Assembly: GCA_021824565.1 (NCBI GenBank) | Contig: JAKAKL010000098.1 | Span: 1-39,381, forward strand | Length of the DNA stretch: 39,381 nt | Reading direction: 5' to 3' | Source of the DNA: Bacteroidota bacterium | GTDB lineage: Bacteria; Bacteroidota; Ignavibacteria; Ignavibacteriales; Ignavibacteriaceae | Part shown: one piece after another, positions 8,792 through 15,791 of the stretch | How the letters are laid out: the number at the start of each line of letters is the position of its first letter | Position numbering within the stretch: position 1 is the first letter of the stretch | Notes under the pieces: generated by a model | Databases searched by the model: none | What the model was told of the DNA's origin: nothing | What the model saw: the letters and a program-made list of their open reading frames with translations, nothing else | Program-made: the position numbers and the translations under genes

Positions 8792-9780
8792 TTAAGCATT
8801 CCTTTTATAAGCCGTTTATCAAACTTTACTTTTATAACATCAGCAATAAAATTTGTAATTATGACAAGTACGCCAGAAATAAATGTACACCCGACAACCA
8901 AAGGATAATCGCGGTTCAATATTGCGTTAACCGTTAATCTTCCCATCCCGGGCAATCCGAAAATTACTTCTGTAATAAGCGCTCCGCTGAATAAAAGTCC
9001 AAGCTCTACTCCGGCAACTGAAATCAACGGATTGATTGCGTTTGGTATAACGTGTTTCAAAGTAATTTGTTTTTCAGCAACTCCGTTTGCACGAAGATTC
9101 AGCACAAAAGTTTTGTTGTAAACATCTTCGAGATTTTCACGGAGATATTTATAATAAACCGCAATTCCGCTTAAAGACAGTGTTATCAGCGGCAGGACAA
9201 GATGTTCTAAATAATCCGCCATCTTTTGAACGAGAGAATATGAGCTGTTGTCAAAAGATGAAAGTCCTGACGATGGAAAAATATTTAGCAGCGAAGAAAA
9301 AATTAGAATCAGAATTACTCCGAGGAAAAACGATGGCAGCGCATATGCAATCAAGCTTAATTGAGAAAAAGTTTTATCTAATTTTCCATTAATTTTTTTT
9401 ATAGAAATTAACGCAAGAAAAAAACCGGCGGTTATCTGGATAATAAAACTTAATGTCGAAAATACTAATGTGAACGGAAGGAAATTCATAATGACAGCGA
9501 ATACCGGAGTTCTATATGTGTACGAAATTCCAAAATCTCCGCTTGCCAGATTTATTAAAAAAGTTTTATACTGGTTTAACAGCGGGCTGTCAAGATTGAA
9601 TGATTCTCTTATTTTTCCGGCAAGCTGCGGACTTAGCTCGGGCGAAATAAATTTTAACGACGGATCGCCGGGAGACAATCTAAGTAAAAAGAAAAGGAAG
9701 GTGATTAGTAAAAACAATACGACAATTGAAGAAACAACTCTTTTCAAAAGTATCGACAGAATTTCTTTCTTCATATTCAA
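8788..9780 (-). CDS. oppB: Peptide ABC transporter permease, OppB/DppB family
   Basis: 330 residues, normal length for the family, with about six membrane segments. N-terminal signature LLRLSPGDPS (about 31-40) and C-terminal loop with HVIPNAINPLISVAGVELG and FGLPGMGRL are diagnostic of OppB/DppB. It forms the membrane channel together with the OppC-like protein encoded immediately downstream (4-base overlap), and it overlaps the binding-protein gene upstream by 4 bases. The two ATPases that would energise it are on the other strand starting at 11523. Confidence 0.94.
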   Translation of the reverse strand: MNMKKEILSILLKRVVSSIVVLFLLITFLFFLLRLSPGDPSLKFISPELSPQLAGKIRESFNLDSPLLNQYKTFLINLASGDFGISYTYRTPVFAVIMNFLPFTLVFSTLSFIIQITAGFFLALISIKKINGKLDKTFSQLSLIAYALPSFFLGVILILIFSSLLNIFPSSGLSSFDNSSYSLVQKMADYLEHLVLPLITLSLSGIAVYYKYLRENLEDVYNKTFVLNLRANGVAEKQITLKHVIPNAINPLISVAGVELGLLFSGALITEVIFGLPGMGRLTVNAILNRDYPLVVGCTFISGVLVIITNFIADVIKVKFDKRLIKGMLN

Positions 9781-11441
9781 TTATTACTTACCGACCAGTT
9801 CCAAGGATGATAAACTGCACCAAGCGTTGTAATGTTGATGTCTTTTATTCTGCTGTTGTATGCTATATTATTATTTATCCAGTAAAGAAAAGTAACCGGG
9901 TTGTCGCTATAAATTATATCCTGCACTTCTTTAAAAAGCAGTCTTCTCCTAGCTTGATTTCTTTCATGATCAATTTCAATAAGCAGCTTGTCGACGTTTT
10001 TATTTTGATAGCATGAAAAATTCATAGGCGTATTCTGCAAATCGGAAAACCAGAAAGACTTAAGATCCAAAGGAATTGCGACAGACCACCCAGCCATCCA
10101 GGCGTTGAGCTGATGACTGAATACTTTTTGAAAAAATACTTGCGGTTCTAAAGATTCGATTTTCATATCTACGCCAATCTGCTTTAAATCGTTTTTAATA
10201 ACGGAAGCTGCAAAAACTCTTCGCGGGTTTCCCGATGGAATATAAAATGTAAAAGAAAATTTTTGTCCGTTCTTTTCAAGCACCCCCGAATTATTAACGT
10301 CTTTCCAGCCTTCGCCTGCTAAGATTTTTCTCGCTTGCTCTGGATCGTATGGCAAAGTCTTCAGCAAAGTATCCAGATCATTTTTAAATATCGGCGCTAC
10401 AGGACCGGCTGCAAGTTCTCCATGATCTTTGATAAAATCGTGGAGAATTTCCTGACGGTTAATTGCGTACGTCATAGCCTCTCGAATATTTTTATCGCCG
10501 AAAAATTTATTTGGAAGAATTTTTTTATTTTTTTGGTAAGCATCCGGATCGATGTTGCTCCACGCTGCGTAATCATATTCACGCCCTGTTATCTGGGTTA
10601 GTTTTACGTTTGATAAATTTTCAAGCTGATTTAAATCTTCCGCTTTCACGTCTTCCATAAAATCTATCTCACCGTTTTTCAACTGAGTAATGCGCGACGT
10701 ATAGTCAGGAACAATTTTAAATATCAGTTCAGAAGCACCGCCGGGTTTGTGTAAAAAAGACTTATCATTTTCTTTTAAAATTATCGCCTGGTTTTTATCC
10801 CACTTTGCCAAATAAAAAGGACCATCGGTAACAGGCTTTAATTGCTTTTCAACAGTAATTAAATTTTTCCGGTCAATATTTTTAAAGACGTGCTCCGGTA
10901 CTACCGGAAGGGCAAAATCGATATACGTAGGTAAAATTCCCTTTTTAAGATTGACAACTATCTTAAACGGATTTTCCACAATAAAAGTTTTCTTCAAGTC
11001 AATGCGCAGCGCAGTATCAACAGCAAAGCTTCTGAATATACCGTACCGGCTGCTTTGAATTGCCGGGTCTGAATAAAGGTCATAAGAAAAAATAACGTCG
11101 CTGGCAGTAAACTGTACTCCGTCGGACCAGTAAACATCTTTTCTAAGATCAAACGTAATTGATGTTGAATCTTTATTCCATTGCCAATCCTTAGCAAGCA
11201 TCGGCATTGGAATAAGCTCTCCGTCGCGTTCGTTCCAGTCAAAATCTATAAGACTCAAATAAAGCAAGGACGAAACATTTCCCTCGTCTTCGGTATATGA
11301 AAACAGCGGGTTATATGAATCTATGTCGGATGAAATTCCGATAATAATCGCGCCAGGATGTTCGTTGTTTTTTCTATTGCAGGAAGGGATGAAAATAATT
11401 ATCAAAAGTAAAATTATCAAACCGGACAGTTTAAGCTTCAT
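9777..11441 (-). CDS. oppA: Peptide-binding lipoprotein, OppA/DppA (SBP family 5)
   Basis: 554 residues, the usual size. Lipoprotein signal with lipobox IPSC, Cys21. Residues about 50-480 follow the family 5 solute-binding fold: SYNPLFSYTEDEG near the N-terminus, LAKDWQWNKDSTSITFDLRKDVYWSDGVQFTASDV-type region (typical W-x-DG-x-x-x-T-A-x-D-V), the REAMTYAINRQEIL motif, and PYDPEQARKILAGEGW. It captures peptides outside the inner membrane and delivers them to the two permeases encoded downstream (4-base overlap). First gene of the minus-strand operon; the 81-base gap to the divergent ATPase genes must hold both promoters. The start ATG has no strong ribosome binding site. Confidence 0.93.
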   Translation of the reverse strand: MKLKLSGLIILLLIIIFIPSCNRKNNEHPGAIIIGISSDIDSYNPLFSYTEDEGNVSSLLYLSLIDFDWNERDGELIPMPMLAKDWQWNKDSTSITFDLRKDVYWSDGVQFTASDVIFSYDLYSDPAIQSSRYGIFRSFAVDTALRIDLKKTFIVENPFKIVVNLKKGILPTYIDFALPVVPEHVFKNIDRKNLITVEKQLKPVTDGPFYLAKWDKNQAIILKENDKSFLHKPGGASELIFKIVPDYTSRITQLKNGEIDFMEDVKAEDLNQLENLSNVKLTQITGREYDYAAWSNIDPDAYQKNKKILPNKFFGDKNIREAMTYAINRQEILHDFIKDHGELAAGPVAPIFKNDLDTLLKTLPYDPEQARKILAGEGWKDVNNSGVLEKNGQKFSFTFYIPSGNPRRVFAASVIKNDLKQIGVDMKIESLEPQVFFQKVFSHQLNAWMAGWSVAIPLDLKSFWFSDLQNTPMNFSCYQNKNVDKLLIEIDHERNQARRRLLFKEVQDIIYSDNPVTFLYWINNNIAYNSRIKDINITTLGAVYHPWNWSVSNN

Positions 11442-11522
11442 TATGTTTTACCAAAATATTTTCAGAATTTAAATGATAATTTATTATTTTGTCGGCTAAA
11501 TACAAATAATTGATAAACAAAT
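11442..11522. promoter_or_regulatory. Divergent promoter region between the two halves of the peptide transporter
   Basis: 81 bases separate the ATG of the binding protein (minus) from the ATG of the first ATPase (plus). Both transcription units of one transporter must start here or overlap, so co-regulation from a shared site is likely. By eye I find no GG-N10-GC pair typical of sigma-54 promoters in it. Confidence 0.6.
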
Positions 11523-12257
11523 ATGCTTAACGCTATTATAGATGAAATTTCCGTAAACGAAAGACTTCTGCTCAGCGACATTAAATTCAAAATCGAGCAA
11601 AATAAAATTTACAGCGTGCTTGGCTCAAACGGCTCAGGAAAAACTACATTAATAAAATCTTTATCCGGTCTTCTCGATAAAAGATTTTATTCGGTCAAAG
11701 GAAAAGTCTTCTATAAAGAGCTTGACCTTCTTTCCGCCGGTTATGAGCAGATGCTTTCAATTAGAAGGAAAAAAATCAAATACGTTTTTCAAGACGCCGT
11801 AAACAGTTTCGATCACCTTAAGAAATTTGAATATTATTTTAAACTAACTGCCGGTAAAGATTCCGAACTGGAAAATCTTTTAGACTATTTTTTACTTCCC
11901 GGGGTGGAAAAGTTATTCCGGCTTTATCCTTACGAAGTAAGCGGAGGAATGGCGCAGCGAATAAGCTTTGTGCTGGCTCTTCTGGCTGATCCTGAGATTT
12001 TAATTTTAGATGAACCTACTTCCGGAATTGACTCTGCAATTTCAAATTTATTTTTGCTGAAGCTGAAGGAATTTGCGTCAATACAAAATCATACTGCACT
12101 TCTTGTAACTCACGATATTAAGTTCGCAAAAAAAATAAGCGATGAAATTGCTTTTATTTCAAAAGGCAAATTTTATAATTTTGTTCCGGCTCTAAAATTT
12201 TTTGAAAACGAAAATATCATAATCAATAACTTCTTGACACTGGATATCTCTTTTTAG
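11523..12257 (+). CDS. Peptide ABC transporter ATPase, OppD-like (short form)
   Basis: 244 residues. Walker A GSNGSGKTT (34-42), Q-loop Gln90 in YVFQD, signature SGGMAQR (140-146), Walker B ILILDEP (159-165) and the switch His in VTHD. It is clearly shorter than usual OppD (around 320-350 residues) and lacks the C-terminal extension. It sits 2 bases before the second ATPase and divergent from the binding protein and permeases, so the two ATPases probably form the heterodimer that powers them. Both genes also fit nickel/dipeptide-type importers, which share the fold. Confidence 0.9.
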   Translation: MLNAIIDEISVNERLLLSDIKFKIEQNKIYSVLGSNGSGKTTLIKSLSGLLDKRFYSVKGKVFYKELDLLSAGYEQMLSIRRKKIKYVFQDAVNSFDHLKKFEYYFKLTAGKDSELENLLDYFLLPGVEKLFRLYPYEVSGGMAQRISFVLALLADPEILILDEPTSGIDSAISNLFLLKLKEFASIQNHTALLVTHDIKFAKKISDEIAFISKGKFYNFVPALKFFENENIIINNFLTLDISF

Positions 12258-12259
12258 CA

Positions 12260-13045
12260 ATGAACTTTTTATTAAAGCTTGAAAACATTAGTTATTCTGT
12301 TCGGAATTCTTCAAGCAGAAAAGCTGAAAGCACGAAGGTAATTCTGTCGGATATTAATTTTGAACTTGCAAAAGGAAAAATATTAGGCTTTGCCGGAGAA
12401 TCCGGCAGCGGTAAAACAACTCTCGCTAAAATTATAGCCGGAATAATAAAGCCCACGGAAGGAAATATAATTTCAAACTTTTCTGATGATTGGGAAAAAA
12501 TAAAAACATACCCTGTGCAAATTCTTTTTCAAAACAACGGCGACATTGTAAATCCTTTGAGACAGATTGAAGCTGTAATCGACGAGACTTTGCAAATTAG
12601 AAACAGAAACAAAAATATTTTTCATGAAAAAGAAAAAATATTCGACTCTCTAAATATTTCGAAATCAATAAGGACGAAAAAAGGATATGAGTTAAGCGGC
12701 GGCGAACAGCAGCGCGCGGCGCTTGCAAGAATACTTGCAGCCAGACCCGAATTGATGATCCTTGATGAACCATTTTCGGCACAAGACCCTGAATCGCAAT
12801 GGAATTTTTTGAATCTTTTTAAGAAGATAAATAACGAATATAAAATGACTATGATTTGCATCGCTCATAATCTTTCTCTGCTAAATAAACTCTGCGACGA
12901 AATGATAATTTTATATGATGGGAAAATTGTGGAAAAATCATTATCGAGCGAACTGTTTAGTTCCCCGAACCATCCTTATACAAAATTTCTTCTTAAAGCG
13001 GGAAATTACGATCTGAAATATGATGAACTAAAATTTTCCGAATAG
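12260..13045 (+). CDS. Peptide ABC transporter ATPase, OppF-like
   Basis: 261 residues. Walker A GESGSGKTT (46-54), Q-loop Gln91, signature LSGGEQQR (145-152), Walker B LMILDEP (165-171), switch His in IAHN. The C-terminal SPNHPYTKFLL segment is the start of the oligopeptide-transporter ATPase tail, truncated compared with full-length OppF. Starts 2 bases after the first ATPase stop, so the pair is co-translated. Only 23 bases separate it from ybaK, which is probably read from the same transcript. Confidence 0.9.
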   Translation: MNFLLKLENISYSVRNSSSRKAESTKVILSDINFELAKGKILGFAGESGSGKTTLAKIIAGIIKPTEGNIISNFSDDWEKIKTYPVQILFQNNGDIVNPLRQIEAVIDETLQIRNRNKNIFHEKEKIFDSLNISKSIRTKKGYELSGGEQQRAALARILAARPELMILDEPFSAQDPESQWNFLNLFKKINNEYKMTMICIAHNLSLLNKLCDEMIILYDGKIVEKSLSSELFSSPNHPYTKFLLKAGNYDLKYDELKFSE

Positions 13046-13068
13046 AATATTTTAACTTTTGTTTTCTT

Positions 13069-13536
13069 ATGACTAAAACAAATGCAATCAGGATTTTGGA
13101 GACGAACAAAATCGTGTATTCGGTTCATGAATATGAAGTAGATGAAAATGATCTCAGCGGCGAAACAGTCGCTGGGAAAATTGGCGCAAGCAAAGAAACA
13201 GTTTTTAAAACGCTCGTAACCGGCGGCGACAAAACAGGTATAAATATTTTTTGCATTCCCGTAGCGGCCGATTTAAATTTAAAAAAAGCCGCGCTCGCAT
13301 CGAGAAATAAAAATATTGAAATGATTAAAGTGAAAGATCTTTTTAATTTAACCGGTTATATTCGAGGAGGATGTTCGCCCGTCGGGATGAAGAAAAAATA
13401 TCCCGTTTTTATAGAAGAGACGGCGCAGCTTTTTGAAAATATCTATATAAGCGCCGGAGTGAGAGGAATGCAAGTCTGTCTTTCTCCATTTGATTTGCGA
13501 AAGATAACCGATGCTGTTTTTGCTGATCTTATCTAA
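13069..13536 (+). CDS. ybaK: YbaK/EbsC-type aminoacyl-tRNA deacylase
   Basis: 155 residues, the full length of the family. The opening KTNAIRILETNKIVYSVHEY, the FKTLV segment, the PVAADLNLKKAA segment (with catalytic-pocket Lys) and TGYIRGGCSPVGMKK are characteristic of YbaK/Cys-tRNA(Pro) deacylase. Family knowledge: it hydrolyses cysteine mischarged on tRNA-Pro in the cytosol. The presence of GGCSPVGMK makes YbaK more likely than ProXp-ala relatives. It follows the ABC ATPases by 23 bases on the same strand; no functional link is obvious. A hairpin at 13541-13567 lies right after the stop. Confidence 0.93.
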   Translation: MTKTNAIRILETNKIVYSVHEYEVDENDLSGETVAGKIGASKETVFKTLVTGGDKTGINIFCIPVAADLNLKKAALASRNKNIEMIKVKDLFNLTGYIRGGCSPVGMKKKYPVFIEETAQLFENIYISAGVRGMQVCLSPFDLRKITDAVFADLI

Positions 13537-13540
13537 GAAT

Positions 13541-13567
13541 AATATCTCATCTTACTGATGAAATATT
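13541..13567. terminator. Hairpin between convergent ybaK and GIY-YIG genes
   Basis: AATATCTCATC and GATGAAATATT form an 11-position stem with one mismatch and a 5-base loop. It fills the entire 31-base gap between two convergent stop codons, so it could end both transcripts. T-runs are short. Confidence 0.5.
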
Positions 13568-13912
13568 TTAGTTATATCCTCTATCTCCAAACGGTTGAAG
13601 CTTCTCAATCCAAAGCTGTTCGAGCACGGCAATGTCTTCAGCATAATTATATCCCGGATCGTCTTTAGGCTTTAACTCGTCAATAATTTCAAAAGAAAAA
13701 TTTTCTTCGCCGTATTTATTATAATCGCTTTGAAGCCCGGCTATTCCTTCACTGCCGAATTTTAATTCAAATTTATGACGGTTAATTCTCGCCGGTAAAT
13801 TTTTTGCGCTGCCGATAAAAATTTTGCCGTTGACAAGATTCTTTATTTGATAAACTCCCATCGGAGTTAATGATTCTTTATAATTTCTTTTGATCTCGGA
13901 TTTATTGATCAT
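13568..13912 (-). CDS. GIY-YIG nuclease-domain protein
   Basis: 114 residues. Residues 19-21 (GVY) and 32-34 (FIG) form a variant of the GIY...YIG pair, followed by SAKNLPARINRH, where Arg42 is at the place of the catalytic Arg, then an aromatic NYGEENFSFEII-like segment (here KYGEENFSFEII). A Glu-rich C-terminal part (EQLWIEKLQP) carries the candidate metal-binding Glu. It resembles stand-alone or group-I-intron-like GIY-YIG endonucleases, but no intron or inserted gene is nearby. Divergent from ispH across 160 bases. Activity and target unknown. Confidence 0.8.
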   Translation of the reverse strand: MINKSEIKRNYKESLTPMGVYQIKNLVNGKIFIGSAKNLPARINRHKFELKFGSEGIAGLQSDYNKYGEENFSFEIIDELKPKDDPGYNYAEDIAVLEQLWIEKLQPFGDRGYN

Positions 13913-14072
13913 TTGATTTCATAATTTATTTGCAATGCAAAATTAAGAATAGCGTAGCTAATTTGCAGAAGAATCTTTCTTTTTATTTATAAAACATATC
14001 ACACTTAAATTTGAACGACTGAAGTTTGAAGTAAGAATTGTTAAATTACGTTCAACATTTTAATTTTTATTG

Positions 14073-15293
14073 ATGAAACAATTTGAAGTTCCGCAGTATT
14101 ATAAAAGTTCATTCATTTCAAAGATAAAAGAATCGAGAAAGACTAATGATCCAAGGAAAAAAGATTTTTCTCCTACCATTTTGGATTTTGGTCCCGTAAG
14201 ATTTTTTATTGCCCGTCATTTTGGATTTTGCTACGGCGTAGAAAATGCGATTGAGATCGCCTACAAAACTTTGGAACAAAATCCCGGCAGAAGAATTTTC
14301 CTTCTAAGCGAGATGATCCATAATCCCGGCGTAAACGCTGACCTAACAAGCCGCGGAGTAAAGTTTATCATGGATACTTCGGGCAAACAGCTTATTGAAT
14401 GGAACGAGCTAAAGCACGACGACATTGTAATCATACCAGCTTTCGGGACAACAATGGAGATCGAAAACTTGCTAAAAGAAAAAGGAATTGATCCGTATAG
14501 ATATAATACAACTTGCCCGTTTGTAGAAAAAGTTTGGAATCGCTCAAACCTGCTTGGCAGAGAAAAATATACTATAATAATACATGGTAAACACTACCAT
14601 GAAGAAACACGCGCAACGTTTTCACACGGCGTTCAAAATGCTAAAGCTGTAATCGTAAGAGATATTGAAGAAACTAAAATTCTTGCCTCTATTATTTTAG
14701 GAGAAAGAGAAAAAGAAGATTTGTATAATTATTTTAAAGGAAGACTCTCGGAAAAGTTTGATGCCGGGAGAGATCTTAAAAAAATCGGAGTGGTAAATCA
14801 AACTACGATGCTTGCCAGCGAAACTGAAGCAATTGCAAATCTTTTAAAAGAAACAATGATTAAAAAATACGGCGCCGAAAATTTAAAAAATCATTTTGCC
14901 GATACCCGCGATACTCTATGCTACGCTACCAATGATAATCAGGAAGCAACATATGGTTTACTCAAACAAAAAGCGGATTTTGCTATTGTAGTCGGTGGCT
15001 ATAACAGCAGCAACACGAGCCACATTGTTGAGCTTTGCGAAAATAAATTGAAAACGTATTTCGTCTCTTCTGAAGAAAAAATTGTTTCGAGCAAGCAGAT
15101 ACGTCATTATAACATCCACACGAAAGAAGAAATTACAACATTTAATTTCTTACCTGCCAAGAAACCTGCCGATATTATTTTAACGAGCGGCGCATCATGC
15201 CCGGATGCAGTTGTGGAGAAGGTTCTGCAAAAAATATTGTCATTCTATAATGATGCAAAAAAAATTGAAGATGTTGCCTCCTTACTTCTTTAA
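14073..15293 (+). CDS. ispH: 4-hydroxy-3-methylbut-2-enyl diphosphate reductase
   Basis: 406 residues: the long form of IspH/LytB (about 400 residues, as known in cyanobacteria and plants) rather than the about 315-residue E. coli form. The three [4Fe-4S] ligands are visible: Cys53 in FGFCYGVENA, Cys148 in NTTCPFV, Cys283 in DTLCYATNDNQ. Other family signatures are HGKHYHEE, VNQTTMLASET, GGYNSSNTSH and TSGASCPD. It catalyses the last step of the MEP isoprenoid pathway, giving IPP and DMAPP. The ATG at 14073 is chosen over the TTG directly before it. The 3' end overlaps the convergent DsbD-N-like gene by 12 bases. Confidence 0.96.
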   Translation: MKQFEVPQYYKSSFISKIKESRKTNDPRKKDFSPTILDFGPVRFFIARHFGFCYGVENAIEIAYKTLEQNPGRRIFLLSEMIHNPGVNADLTSRGVKFIMDTSGKQLIEWNELKHDDIVIIPAFGTTMEIENLLKEKGIDPYRYNTTCPFVEKVWNRSNLLGREKYTIIIHGKHYHEETRATFSHGVQNAKAVIVRDIEETKILASIILGEREKEDLYNYFKGRLSEKFDAGRDLKKIGVVNQTTMLASETEAIANLLKETMIKKYGAENLKNHFADTRDTLCYATNDNQEATYGLLKQKADFAIVVGGYNSSNTSHIVELCENKLKTYFVSSEEKIVSSKQIRHYNIHTKEEITTFNFLPAKKPADIILTSGASCPDAVVEKVLQKILSFYNDAKKIEDVASLLL

Positions 15294-15773
15294 CTTTATT
15301 TCAAAGCTGAACGCTTTCTTAACCGGGAATAAGCATGTCTCGTCATTACAAGGCTGATAATCAACTTCTCCTTCAAGTTTAATTTTTTTATTCAAAAATT
15401 TTGCAGCCGGTTTCAGCTCAACTGTTACCTGAGCATTTCCTTCGTACAAGGCTAACTGCGAATCTGAGAAGCTAAGTTTCTTTAATAGGGGCGGTGGAAA
15501 ACTAATTTTTACTGCCTTGAAATTTGGGTTGTCTAAAATCTTTATCGATGTTGGAGATAAATTATTGTCTAACGGCTTGTTTGAATTTATGTGCCAGCCA
15601 TGTAAAATTGAAAGGTCTACAATTGCTTCAACCAAACCGTCTTTGTTCGGTTTTGAGTTTACTTTTACCTTCACTTCAACAACCTTATCCGGTGAGATAT
15701 CTTGAGCAATTACCTCCGCATAAAAAAAAGTTAATAAAAAGCTAAATGCAATAAAAAATATTTTCATCTTCAT
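15282..15773 (-). CDS. DsbD N-terminal-domain-like exported protein
   Basis: 163 residues. Signal peptide to about residue 24 (ending VIAQ), then one immunoglobulin-like domain as in the alpha domain of DsbD/ScsB. The hallmark is YQPCNDETCLFPV near the C-terminus, with Cys142 and Cys147 as the likely redox pair. The membrane and C-terminal thioredoxin parts of full DsbD are absent, so this is a stand-alone alpha domain that would receive electrons or bind partners in the periplasm. It lies 18 bases downstream of the TPR/thioredoxin gene, same strand, with a good AAGGA site, so the pair is likely an operon. The tail overlaps ispH by 12 bases on the other strand. Confidence 0.85.
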   Translation of the reverse strand: MKMKIFFIAFSFLLTFFYAEVIAQDISPDKVVEVKVKVNSKPNKDGLVEAIVDLSILHGWHINSNKPLDNNLSPTSIKILDNPNFKAVKISFPPPLLKKLSFSDSQLALYEGNAQVTVELKPAAKFLNKKIKLEGEVDYQPCNDETCLFPVKKAFSFEIKLKK

Positions 15774-15791
15774 ACTATTTCCTTTTAAAAA

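Noticed and set aside
11442-11522. Sigma-54 promoter in the opp divergent region
   Set aside because: No GG and GC pair with correct 10-base spacing recognised; the activator's targets are not visible in this window.
13568-13912. GIY-YIG gene as homing endonuclease of a mobile intron
   Set aside because: No intron or interrupted gene around it; it stands alone between two complete genes.
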